Position numbers and translations under genes: made by a program | Source of the DNA: Ectocarpus siliculosus | Taxonomy: Eukaryota; Sar; Phaeophyceae; Ectocarpales; Ectocarpaceae | Direction: 5' to 3' | DNA length: 57,169 bases | NCBI GenBank assembly: GCA_000310025.1 | Contig: FN649745.1 | Location: 1,158,565-1,215,733 of the forward strand | Notes under the pieces: generated by a model | Told to the model about the DNA's origin: nothing | Database searches by the model: none | Seen by the model: only the letters and a program-made list of their open reading frames with translations | Part shown: positions 37,255-48,196 of the stretch, one piece after another | Position numbering within the stretch: position 1 is the stretch's first letter | Layout: every line of letters starts with the position of its first letter

Positions 37255-37365
37255 TCCCAGTTGTAATGGCGTTTAGAAGTGTTTTTTTGTGTTTTCAACC
37301 ACACTGACACTGACGTCTTTTCATTGGTCAGACGGTTGGCGCGGTCGATGCTAACAGTAAAAACA
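37255..37365 (+). repeat. Dispersed repeat, long copy 1
   Basis: Starts CCCCCTCACGGGGTCCCAG, contains TTTAGAAG and ACACTGAC, and ends with a core GGTCAGACGGTTGGCGCGG then TCGATGCTAACAGTA followed by an A-rich tail. It aligns over its whole length with 47140-47260. Confidence 0.75.
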
Positions 37366-38689
37366 CAAACAAACGAACATGCACGGGTTGTTTATTAACA
37401 ATACAAGGCAATTATCAACGTGTCTTCCCACCCTTTGGTACACTTCGCATAGATAGACATACACACACGCGGCTACTACATGAGGTCTAAGGACATGTAC
37501 ACCTGTGAGCGACACTGGTTCTTCTCCGATAAACACTCGCGGCGATTGTAGCTAGTAGTTTCAACATTCGTGTCTGGACGAACGACCAGCTGCGGCTGGC
37601 GTCAATCAATCTCGCCAAGTTGTAAAGTCTGCACAGGCTCTGCGGCATTTCTGTCAAGTTCCCTGATTCACGGCGATTATTGTTACATACTCTCCCTGAT
37701 TCCTCATCCACAGGAATTGCCAGAGAATTCTACAAAAAAACAGTGACCACACGAATGAATGCATGCCAGTTAGACTTCCATTTTTCGCCCGACCAATCAG
37801 TTTGCCGCGCGCCAGCGAATGAAAGTACATACCCAGCGGTCAGCCTAAAATGTTCATCCGAACGGAACTTATCGTTCAGCTTCATCGACTCTTGAGGCCA
37901 CGCCCCAGGTGAATACCTACCTCACCTACAAGTATCTGTACAAGTGATGACAGACGAAGTAGCACTGCTGGTAGTCCCTGTTGCCACTATTTTTATGTAT
38001 GCATAGATACACCGCTGTTGTAGCGTGGATGCGTGTGCTGGTTCGCGTTTCTTTGAAACGTTTTTTTTTTCTCACCGAAAAGACTCCACCACATCCGTTC
38101 GAATCTGGGTATATCTCGAACGGGTACATGTAGTCTTTCTGTGTGTGTATTTATTTTTCCTAATTATGACCCTGTTACCCAAGGGGAGATAATCTATCTG
38201 TGCTGCTCGGGGAACCGTGGGAAAACAGAACTTTCGCTGATGCTATATGGATTTATTGCTAAGCTATCAAGACTCTTTTCTGCACATCAGATGTAGATAG
38301 AGATGGATTCGATGGGTCATGCCGAGAAAATAAAAGATTATGACACAACGAGACTATCTCTATCTTATAGAAAAGAGTAAGACAGATCGGCAATTTTTCC
38401 TAAAAAATAGGATGCATAACCTCGCAGAAAGTGTGTGGTTATGTCTCGACGGGTAGTTTTTCCGTGGGTGCATCGAAATCCGAACGTGTTGCCGGTGGCA
38501 CGATAATTTACCGGGCACCGGTACTATTCAACCGGCAATAAAAAGGGGCCTCTTCTGTTGCAGATTGAGCAGAGGACGTCTCGCCCACCCAGCATAGCAA
38601 GGACCTCCAGGGAGTCCGACAGCATTTGTGCAAGAAATCATTTTCCGTAGTAAATAGACTGTTCATTGTACCAGAGTTAGTTCCTTTCC

Positions 38690-38785
38690 ATGACTGACAC
38701 TCTCAGCGCGGCCAAGATCCAGGGGCGAGGACCGCCTGCTTTCGGGGCAGGAGGTCTCATCCAATCCAATGCTCAACTCAAGTGA
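38690..38785 (+). CDS. Small ORF of 31 codons behind a TATA-like word (doubtful)
   Basis: ATG at 38690, product starting MTDTLSAAKIQGRGPPAFGA, TGA at 38783-38785. About 150 bp upstream is AATAAAAAGG, which resembles a TATA box and is followed at ordinary distance by a pyrimidine-rich start-like region. The composition is protein-like but there is no recognisable domain. It could be the start of a gene with further exons, a leftover of a retroelement promoter region, or chance. Confidence 0.2.
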   Translation: MTDTLSAAKIQGRGPPAFGAGGLIQSNAQLK

Positions 38786-40028
38786 TGACAACGCGAGAAT
38801 AAATTACTCTTGTACGCACGTTCTTGTCTCAAACGATTGATTGTTGGTGGTTGTGGTGGTTGTTTCGTTTTCACTTAAAAAATTGAGAACCAATTCGCTC
38901 AGTACCTTTTGACATCCGTTCCGGTCCAACACGGGCGCCTTCCGCAGTCACAGGTCAACTACATGCTCCAAGAACGCATGGACACAACAATGCATCGTCG
39001 TAAATGTTCGCCTATCGTGAGGGTAGGCATGGTTACCATCCCGCCACGAATGGCCAAGCGCACAACCACCGAACGGATAATAGAAAGCCATCTATAGTCG
39101 GATTACCGGTAAGATATGCCGGGGTAATCTATGCCAGCACACCCTTCCCCGCAGTTCTCCCTGACCCTAGAGGGAGTTGGGGCGCAAGGGACAAGGGACA
39201 ACTTACGCGAAGCTGAACGACCGCCGTGCGTGGAATACTCTACTTGACATTTTGATTCGTGTTTGACTTCTGCTAGACCTCGCCTCCAATCCTTAATCGG
39301 GCAATGATCAAGGGCGCTACCATCTCTTCTGCTGCTCAAGAAGTACCTCAGCGTGCCGTCGGTGACCTTGCGCGCCTCTTGTACCCGACTCATGCCCCCC
39401 GTCAAACCGGCAATAACACATCGGGTTAAACGCAGTACCACCACCAACCCTGCTGCACCGTCTACAAAACACCTAGACCTATCCTGCGAAAGAACTGTTC
39501 GTTGGCAGCAGCACAGCAGACGACGGTGCCCTTACTAGACTACATTTCATATTGTATGATGCAAGACAAAGCCGCAATTCTAGTTAGCGATCAACAGAAG
39601 ATGGCAGAAGAACGCAAGAAAGAACGGCCTCGACAGCACTACTAGCGGTGAGTGTGGTGTCAAATCGTGCGTCGCCACCGACGCGAATCGGTCGTGCCTC
39701 GCGAAACAAGGGCAATCAGAGAGCGACCGCCACAAGACAAGAGCAAGTCCACACGCCAAAGCTCTCGCTCTCTCGGGCTAGTACTGCACCTAACCGCCGA
39801 TCTCGCAACAAGCCCTTGCTTAAGCATGCTCACCGCCGACAAAAAGTTACCACCAACATCATCCCGGAAGTAGATTTCTTCATCCCTCCGCGCTCTTTTC
39901 CAAACGGTTGCCGCCGTGATTCATGCCATGCGAGCGTTCATATCTCCGTCGCTAACAGCACATCCCCCCCATCCCCCCCCCGCGGGCAAACTACTACTTC
40001 GTCGACGACCCTTCTTCTCTGCCTCCAC

Positions 40029-43000
40029 CTACACCTCAATGGCGTACTTAATCTTGGGTGCTGACGATGACGACGACGACGACGATGCTGCCGCTGCTGC
40101 TGCCGCCGCCGCCGCCGCCGCCGCTCTAGGGTCGCCTCCTCCCGCCGCTGCCGCCGCCGCCGCCGCTGCTGCCGCCGCCGCCGCCGAAGCGGAAGGCGCC
40201 CCTGACGAGTTCCCTAGCAGCCCCAAGCCGAGAGGTTCCAACATCTCCTCCTGATCATCGTCCATGGCGCAGATCTCGCGATACCGCCGCTCGTCGGCCT
40301 GCACGCCGGTGGGACCGGGCGAGAGGAGAGAGCCAACGACGGGCGAGAGCGAACACGGGAGGCGGGGCACGGGGGAGCGCGGGCGGGAGAGGGCGGGGAG
40401 GGGGGTGTCAGCTGGTGATACTCCGGCAGTGCGTGGTGGTGCTCGTCGGAGGTCGGTTGCGACGAATTTCGGCAAGTCGCGGGAAGTCGGTGCCTCCACC
40501 CCAAGGCGTCTCATACTTGTAGTCAGTAATTTACCTGCCCTTTCGCCATCGAAAAACACCGCGACCCTCCTGCGTTCTTCACAACCACCCTCGATTAGCA
40601 GGAAAATAAGGAAAGGACCGCCCGGTGTCATCCCAAGTGACTGCCTTTGATCTCGCCGATATCCCTAAACAACCAACCCTGGGGTCGAGGGACTGACTCC
40701 TACAGTGCCTCCCGTTGCAAACACATTAAAAACAACAATGTTAACTCGTCCTCCGCCTTACAGCGGGGTGAAAAAGGGGTAGCCAAACTAATACACCCCG
40801 ATCCTTGCGTCCCACCCCCACTCCCTCCGCATCCCCTCCACAAAACCCTTTCAAAAACAACACACACATGGCCTTTAGAAGTTCTTTCTGTACTATCCGC
40901 ACTGAGACACTCAAATATCTGTTCACCGGCCAGCCGATTAGCGCGGTCAATGCAAACAACAAAGACACACACACCAAGCCTTTCGTCGGTCAGCCGGTTA
41001 GCGCGGTCGACGCTAATACACACACACACGGCTACGATGATCCCACTCACGTTGAGGTTGACCATCGGCGGGTGCAGGACGTGAGCCGAGGGAGGCTTGA
41101 AGGGGAACTGGACGTAGCTGCTGTGCACCACCACAGGCGCCTCTTCCGGGTCCGCTAGCCCGTCCTCTCTCGCGGGTACCGCCCCCCTCACCGGGACGCG
41201 GTCCCAGATCACCCGCCCGCCTCGGCCGATCCTGCCTCGTCTGGTGTGGTGGTGGTGTTGGAGTGGTGAAGGCAGTGGTGGTGGAGTAGTGAAGGCGGTC
41301 ATGGCGGACGAGCGTAGTGGAACAAAGGGCGAATTGGACGAGTGGTGGGTCAGTAGCAACGGCAACAGGCCGGGGGCAAAAGGTGAGATACGGGTGTACC
41401 ACAAGCACGTGCTCCGCGCTGGTCGGGTACGAAAAGCAAGCAACAAGGAAGGCCGGCCCAGACATACATACGCGGCTAAGGCCAACATACTACAAAGCGA
41501 GGAATGAAAAAACAGTCAACCCTGTTTAAGCGGACGAAAAAACAGCCTTACCCCCCCAAAAAAACACGGCGACGTCAAAAGAAAAAAAACATTGTCGGCG
41601 AATCGTGCACGAGAGACCGCAAGCTGGCGCGAAAGTAAAAGGGAGAAGGGAAGGGGTCACTGCGGCGAGAAGGGTGTACTCACACGTGCTCCGACAAGAC
41701 CGTGCTACTGAAAGGACCGACCACCAGGACACACAAGAGAAAAAGAAAAAAGAAAACGTAACCTCACGACCTTCGCACTCCACACACCTATTGGCGGCAG
41801 CAGCAGCAGCAGCAGCACCACCACCACTATCACCACCATAAACAACATGGACAACAAAAGCTCCCATCAACCCGGCCAACAAGCAGCCCGCACCACCGAA
41901 AAACGTGAACCATTGCGCTCGCAAACCGCCTGCCGTACAAGAAACATGACAAAAAAAAAAAAGAACCGCACCCACACTCCAAAAACTCACAGTCTGAATT
42001 TGTACACCGGCTCCACTCCCACGCGCGCCTTCCCTTTCCCTCCCCCTGGGCCACCCGTTCTTTCTCTTTCTCTCGCCCCTCCCCTTCCTTTGCCCTTGGC
42101 GTCGCGCCCCCCTAACGCCGTGTACACCGCCAGAGCCGGCTCCACCACCGTCCGGACCGGTATGCTCTCCCTCGTCTTGAGGTCGTCCATGAAGGACGGC
42201 AACACGGTGACGTGGGACCCGGGGATGATCCCGAACGACCCCCCCCCGTCCTCCCCGACGGAGGCGACGCCTCCTCCCGCCGCCCCCGCCCCCGCCCCAG
42301 AGTAGCTGTCGCCGTCCTCGTCCTCGTCCCCGTAGTGGTCGTCCCCCCCCATGCTGCCGCCGCCACCCGCGTCCACCCCCCCCCCGGCCGCCCTCGATGC
42401 CCGTTCTCGCTCCTTTCTCTTCTTGGACTTGCGGGAGGACGTCCGCTCCCCATCCCGGCTCCGCTCCAACTGCTGCTGGGAGGGGATACGCAGTGGGGAA
42501 CGTAGAAAAAAAAAAGGGGGGGGGGATCACGAGAGTTGTTCCGCACAAGAAGATTCGATCAACTGGACGGGTCCTTCTGGGACAGTATACTCGCTCGGCA
42601 AAATAACGGCGTGCATCTCGGCTTAACCTTGCTTGCTATTGAGATCGGAGCCCTGCGTCCTCACCCCCCTCGACATATCGCTCTGTCCCGGCATGCGAGG
42701 TCTAAGGTCTACCGACCGCGTACCCCCAGACCTGATCAAGCATTTAGAATCCGCCNNNNNNNNNNNNNNNNNNNNNNNNNNNNNNNNNNNNNNNNNNNNN
42801 NNNNNNNNNNNNNNNNNNNNNNNNNNNNNNNNNNNNNNNNNNNNNNNNNNNNNNNNNNNNNNNNNNNNNNNNNNNNNNNNNNNNNNNNNNNNNNNNNNNN
42901 NNNNNNNNNNNNNNNNNNNNNNNNNNNNNNNNNNNNNNNNNNNNNNNNNNNNNNNNNNNNNNNNNNNNNNNNNNNNNNNNNNNNNNNNNNNNNNNNNNNN

Positions 43001-46000
43001 NNNNNNNNNNNNNNNNNNNNNNNNNNNNNNNNNNNNNNNNNNNNNNNNNNNNNNNNNNNNNNNNNNNNNNNNNNNNNNNNNNNNNNNNNNNNNNTGTTAG
43101 TCAGATCGGGGGGGGGGGGGGGGTAGAACGGCTACAAGATCAAGACAGCAGCAGCAACAGCAACGATACCAACGCCAACAGCAGAGGCAGCAGCAGCAAT
43201 AACAGCAACAACAACAACAACAACAACAACAACAACGATACATCAACAACAACACTCGTGGTGACGGGGTGGGGGGGGCGTATATCCATCCACAGAGATC
43301 GAAAACACGCGCACCTTCTCGAAGTCCTTCTTGACCTGCTGCAGCTTTCGGAAGCTGTCGAGATCGTTCTTCCGGTGCTTTCTGAGCTTGTACCGCTCCT
43401 TCTCTCGGGGTCGGAACACCTGCATACATCATCCGCCGGGGGTCCGTCGTTATTTACCCGAGCAGTAGCGTTCAGGAAGGACGGCACATCACTAACGCTA
43501 GCACTCGGGAGGTGGCACAAGAAAATAAAAAACGAGGTAGCCCAGGGAGATCAAAAGACGTGGAAGAGCAGCAACAACAGCCCAAGCAAACACACGCAAG
43601 ACGACACCGCGACGACGAAGCCGCACGCAGCCACGGGGAAGAAAAAAAGCACGCAGGTGCAACGTGACCGAAAAAAAAAAAGGCACAAGAGAAGCACACG
43701 TAGGTGTGCCAAACAAACAAGATCCACGACGGCGAGCAAGCGCGGTGTGGGGCGTTGACGAAACGTGACAGCTAGAGTCTGTCTGTCTGTTCACCTTGTG
43801 AGGGTCGGTGTCGTTGGAGGGAGTCACGGGCCAGAACCTCCTCAGCAGCGGCTTGCCCATCCGAGACCTCTTATCCTTCCAGAAGCGGTACACCTCCGTC
43901 CAAGCGTCGTGGTGCACGGCCTGTGATATTTTCCGGATGATATTCATGAGGGCAGACAGAAGGCGTGGAATCAGCGCCACTTACTGCTGCTGTGCCTGAC
44001 ATAGAGTAGTGTCCACAGCATCATGCGAGGTGGCATGATCGACTGATCGACCGCGGTCGGAAAGACACGTCTCGATTCTCGTCACTCATGAGTGTGGTCG
44101 ACGTATGCTTCTATCAAGAGTGTACGTCGTCGCCCGCCGTAAGACATGGCGAGTTTTCGTCTGCCGATACGTAAGCCCCGTTGCATGGTTTGCCTTGTGG
44201 GGTGGCCTCCACAGCAGGGTGAAAAACTGTTGTCACATGCTCTTAGTCGAATTACACAGAGCGACGACGTATCTGTCCTCGGGTCGCTTCTAGACCATGC
44301 GTAACGTTAGGCAACCAAAAAGAAAATTAGCAGGTGCCGAGAAACCGTGGGAGAGGGAAGGAGGTGAGACGTACTCTTATGTGTTGCATGCCTTAGCTGC
44401 AGGACTATTGACCACCAAAGGGAGAGAGAGAGGAGAAAAAAATAGAGACACAAAAGAGGAATTTGCTGGAAAGCGAGACGACAAGACTCCTAACGATGGG
44501 GAGAGACAAAAGGGAACGCAGCGTGAACCGGGCGCCCCCGACGACGAGATGACAGCCATACAACGAAGGTCAACTTGGGACCCTGACTCTTATGGGACCA
44601 CCCTTCGCCAGGATTTTATTACTACAGTAATCTAAATAGAGAGGGGCGATTCGTCCATGGAATAGAGAGCGGGGGTTCGTCCCGGAAATAGAGAGCGGGG
44701 TTTCGTGCATCCCTTTCCCAAAACCCTGTCCTACTACAACCAATATTAAAACATCCTCGCGAAAGGCTACAGCACAGCAGTACGGCTCTCATGTATCATC
44801 ATCCCCTTGCTCATGCCCAGCTTCGACACGAAGAGCGTCTCGGCCTGCGGCAGCGGGATGGGGTCGGCCTGCCCCGTCCCCATCTCTAGGATGCCCAGCA
44901 TCTGTTCCAGCTTGTCCACGTCCAGCTTGCCCTTCTCGGAGGGGGGCCCCGACAGACCGTACCGAGGGTGCTTCTCCAGCCATTCCTCGTCCTCCATCTG
45001 CGAAAATGAAGGGGGGGGGGGGGGGGGGGTACTCATAGTCGTGCATGCCGTAGTCGTTTGACCATTGACCTCGCATCCCTACAAAGCCGGGACGGAGCAC
45101 GCCGGGTTCTCACCGGACCAGGCTCTCACATCACCAAGCGCGAAGCGCCGTGAGGTATTTGGCGAGTCGCATGAAGGGTGAGCTGCATCCTGCCAAGGGT
45201 GTTCGGAATCTTGTGCTTACTTCCTTGCGTACGGATGACAGCTACGTATGACTTAATTTATTTTCTGGTGCTTTCACTTCCAGAGACAGTTGGAAGCACT
45301 GTGTAACTGCCTCGAGGAAGCTTGACCATTTTAACACAACGTGGTGCGATCATCCCCCGTTGCGCGGAGTGAGGTTTCTCGACCCCGCACAACATGATCT
45401 ACTCGACCACCATTATGGTTACCGCCAAAAAAAAAAAACGAGGTAAAAAAAAAACGGTAACCTGGTTGCCGAGTTCACGAAGTGAATTGGCTTGTTTTAC
45501 AACGTCGTTGCCAAGCGACGAAAACCCAATCCCGATGGCAAACACCGAGTGTGGGGGGGAGGGGTACTCATGTAAACGCATACCCTAGTCGTTAGACCAT
45601 TGAAGTCGAATCCTAGAATGCAGGGGCGGAGCGATATGGGGGGGGAGATGGTGATAGAATTATCAACAACTTTTCTACAAAAAAAAATGAATTGCTGAAT
45701 CGGGATGTCACCGTCAATCTCCGTCACCCCCGGAAAAAAACAAACCACGCACCCTATGCATGTCCCAGCATAACCAACGCTTTGGAGATGGAACATCGTC
45801 GACTGCGGTAGGTACCGTAGGTGACGTTCGATCTCACACCCCCAGGGTCGATACTCAAAATTGCATTCCATGACGAACAGCGTTGTGTAAATCAAATATC
45901 GGGGGAACCTCTCTACGAGACGGTCCCAACGCCGCCATTTTCGGTACTCGGTACCGAAGCTGCTTCTGCTGTGGAGTCATTGAGCTTTGAAAATCAGAGA

Positions 46001-48196
46001 TGGATTCGTTGTGTCATACTAAAAAAAAAAAAAAAACATCCCAGGGGGGGTGCGATACCTTACACCTTACCCGTCACCTGTGGTATATGCATCATCTTGC
46101 TCCCACCCCCTTCCCGTCGCCATGCAGGGAGAAACCTCCCATAGGTTATTACTACGAGCCGGGGTCGGATCTACGACTCTCACCTCCAGCGAGTACTCGC
46201 ACGTCGCCACGTCGTCTTCGCCCCCAGCCCTCCGGGGGAACCGGATGTAACCGTCGGGGACCTGAAAATCGCTCGTCTGCTCTGCCTCGTACCCTGCTCG
46301 GGGTTTTCGGGACACAGCAGCAGCAGCAACACGGAGGCCGGCAAAAATAAGAGGGCTGGGTGGGGTCGGGTTGCGCTTTGCCCCAACCGCGAAAACCGCC
46401 CCGCGCAAAAGCTCCCTCCGGGGGGTAGCCATCTAGCCACGCTAGGTTGCTCGGTGAAAGCCTTTGGGGTCCTCCCGTCGGTTCGATCTATTTGTTCTGG
46501 GTCAAACGCCTCATTCTATTCGATTCTAATATTGTGTCGTGTTTTCATCGGAAAAGGCGGAGAAAAAACAGGGAGAGAAGAGGAGAGATCAACCACTGCT
46601 GCCAGTCAGGGGGGGAGGGCGAGTCTTCGGTGGTGCGCGTGAGTACCACGCCCTATTCTGCCGGAGAGACCGGAAGGGCTTTCGCTACCCAGCTGGCACG
46701 ACTGAACTTCGGCTCTTGTCAACAGAAACTGTTACAGCAGTAGGGGAGCCGACGTAATGCCGCATAAAAAAGACCACCTGCCCGATATAAGGCCGGTGAG
46801 GCCCAGTGAGGCCGGTGGTGGCCATATATCAGGTATCCCCTATATGTGGCCGGTTATGGTCCCCCGCCTACCCCTAATAAGGCCGGTCTCCGTAGAAGTG
46901 ACGCTGGTATTGACAGCAAGTGACGCTGGTTTTGACAGCGGCAATGCTTAGGCCGCTATCTTTCTGCAGAGGGCTAAGATGGCGATGATCGCAGTGCATG
47001 CCGCACTGCCCACGCGACAAGCAAGAATAGTGCACTGCAGTCCGCTGCGTGGCGTCATGTCGAAACAATGTCACCACAGTACTGTCAACACTCGCTAACT
47101 AGACACGAAAAAAAACAGACAACACACCCACCATGACGCCCCCCTCACGGGGTCCCAGACCATGGTCTTTAGAAGCATTAGCATTTCTGTTGTCAACCGC
47201 ACCGACACTGAAGTCATTTCAATGGCCAGTCGGCTAGCGCGGTCGATGCTGACAGTAGCAAGGACGCACACACGCTACTGCGAACACCCACCAACACATC
47301 CCCTCGAAAACAGTCTATGGATTCGTCGCGCAACTCCTCACCAGGCACCGTGGCGATGATCGGTGTGGGGATGTCTCTCTTGCGGAGAGGGGGCACAACC
47401 GTGGCTCGTCCTCCTTCCGCCCGTGCCTCCGATTCCCCCAGGACCCCCCCGTTCGCCTCCTCCGCCTGACGAGAAATACAAAAAAAAAAAATGCCAAGAA
47501 GGATGTGAGCGACCACATACTTGCTCGGCGTCAGACAGTATCGGTTTGGGATGTACAAGGGAAGTAATGTACGTGGATGTCAATCAGCATCAAGATTTGA
47601 GCACAGCACACACGAGACAGTTGTACCACGCCAAGACCCTACCCCATGAGAACATGCCGCTACCACCGGAAAGCGACAAATCAGCTACGTCAGCATCAAC
47701 CAGCACCGCCACCGCCAACACCGACGAAGGAGAACAAACACAGCCGGTACAAGGGGTTCAACTGACCACAGCAGTGCCACAGCAGTCCCGCATAACACGC
47801 GCAGATGCGTACCCTCGATAGCGTTTGCCAATACCCCAAACAACGACAACAACCACTTTTCACGGGCTTAAGAAGCACACCCAGATACTTGATCGAAAAA
47901 CAACTCTGTCCCTCGACACTACAAATAAGAAAAACTCTCATTACAACAGGCGTTACCTCGTCTACCCGTGACACCGCCAGCGGTTTGTGCATATCAACAG
48001 GCCGCGGCCGGATGCTCTTGCGGGGGCCAGCCGGGATTGACCCGCCGCCCGCCGCGGAGCCCCCATTCTCCCCGCCGTGCCCCCCGGCCCCGCCGCCGCC
48101 GCCATCGCCTCCGCCGCCCGGAGCAGACCCGCCCGCCCGCCCCGATCTCCTATCTCGAGCCACCTTAACTACCGCTGAAGGCTCCTCTGCTGTGCG
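40029..48196 (-). CDS. EPL1: Enhancer of polycomb-like protein (NuA4-type histone acetyltransferase subunit), multi-exon
   Basis: Homologue of yeast Epl1 / animal EPC, the scaffold joining the Esa1/Tip60 acetyltransferase to nucleosomes. Minus-strand exons: 48196-47957 (KSIRPRPVDMHKPLAVSRVDE), 47465-47342 (RKRDIPTPIIATV), 46281-46184 (DFQVPDGYIRF), 44997 to about 44770 (MEDEEWLEKHPRYG; KLEQMLGILEMGTG; IPLPQAETLF), 43920-43795 (WTEVYRFWKDKRSRMGKPLL; NDTDPHK), 43419-43315 (VFRPREKERYKLRKHRKND; FRKLQQVKKDFEK), about 42475-42126 (acidic/Gly-rich, low similarity), 41240-41051 (RIGRGGRVIWDR, as in EPC proteins) and 40298-40029 (C-terminus with two poly-Ala tracts and a Ser run). This is the EPcA-domain order. 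Not resolved: the first coding exon and ATG, the donor of the 44997 exon, the donor of the 42475 exon, and any exon inside the N gap (42756-43094). Confidence 0.85.
40085..40190. repeat. GCC/GCT trinucleotide tracts coding poly-Ala and poly-Ser in the EPL last exon
   Basis: On the minus strand these read as two alanine runs of about a dozen residues each, separated by GGGDPR, then eight serines. They are in frame with the conserved exon and precede the stop by six codons. Slippage-prone, so the length probably varies between strains. Confidence 0.85.
40865..41030 (+). repeat. Dispersed repeat, two short adjacent copies in an EPL intron
   Basis: Core words GGCCAGCCGATTAGCGCGG (about 40930) and GGTCAGCCGGTTAGCGCGG (about 40988) are each followed by (AC)n-rich tails. 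GGCCTTTAGAAG at 40869 matches the left part of the long copies at 37255 and 47140. Confidence 0.7.
42756..43094. other. Assembly gap (339 N)
   Basis: A run of N between EPL exons. The flanking exons (43419-43315 and about 42475-42126) both have phase-0 borders on the gap side, so a missing exon here would have to be a multiple of three. ORF translations through it are artefacts. Confidence 1.
43140..43250. repeat. (CAG)n/(CAA)n trinucleotide repeat beside the gap
   Basis: CAGCAGCAACAG passes into a perfect (CAA)n run at about 43205-43235. It is intronic in the EPL model. The run of G at 43109-43122 and the adjacent gap suggest this stretch is what broke the assembly. Confidence 0.9.
45813..46020. 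mobile_element. MITE-like terminal-inverted-repeat element, copy 3 (decayed)
   Basis: The left end starts TACCGTAGGTGACG and continues through CACACCCCCAGGGTCGATACTC. The interior shares GACGGTCCCAACGCCGCCATTTTCGG with copy 2 (there GACGGCTTCAACGCCGCCGTTTTCGG). The right arm TTGAGCTTTGAAAATCAG is followed by GTGTCATACT, after which an A run replaces the expected end. It lies in an EPL intron. The arms are the most diverged of the three copies. Confidence 0.65.
47140..47260 (+). repeat. Dispersed repeat, long copy 2
   Basis: Starts CCCCCTCACGGGGTCCCAG, then TTTAGAAGCATTAGCATTTC and CACCGACACTGA. The core is GGCCAGTCGGCTAGCGCGG then TCGATGCTGACAGTA, followed by an AC-rich tail. Clearly homologous to 37255-37365; intronic in EPL. 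Confidence 0.75.

Larger units (their letters stand above)
36793..40028. other. Intergenic region between RGS copy C and the EPL gene
   Basis: Upstream of copy C (minus strand) and downstream of the Enhancer-of-polycomb-like gene. A copy of the dispersed repeat is at 37255-37365 and a CCAATCAG word at about 37792. An AATAAAAAGG TATA-like word at 38537 precedes a 31-codon ORF at 38690-38785. I recognise no conserved gene. Confidence 0.55.

Noticed and set aside
41526-42548. 340-codon minus-strand ORF, Gly/Arg-rich
   Set aside because: It overlaps the EPL exon at about 42475-42126 in a different frame. The composition comes from GC-rich simple sequence, and the other frame carries the conserved acidic and VLPSFMDDLK stretch.
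42536-43126. ORFs running through the N gap
   Set aside because: The translation is mostly X; they are an artefact of unknown bases.
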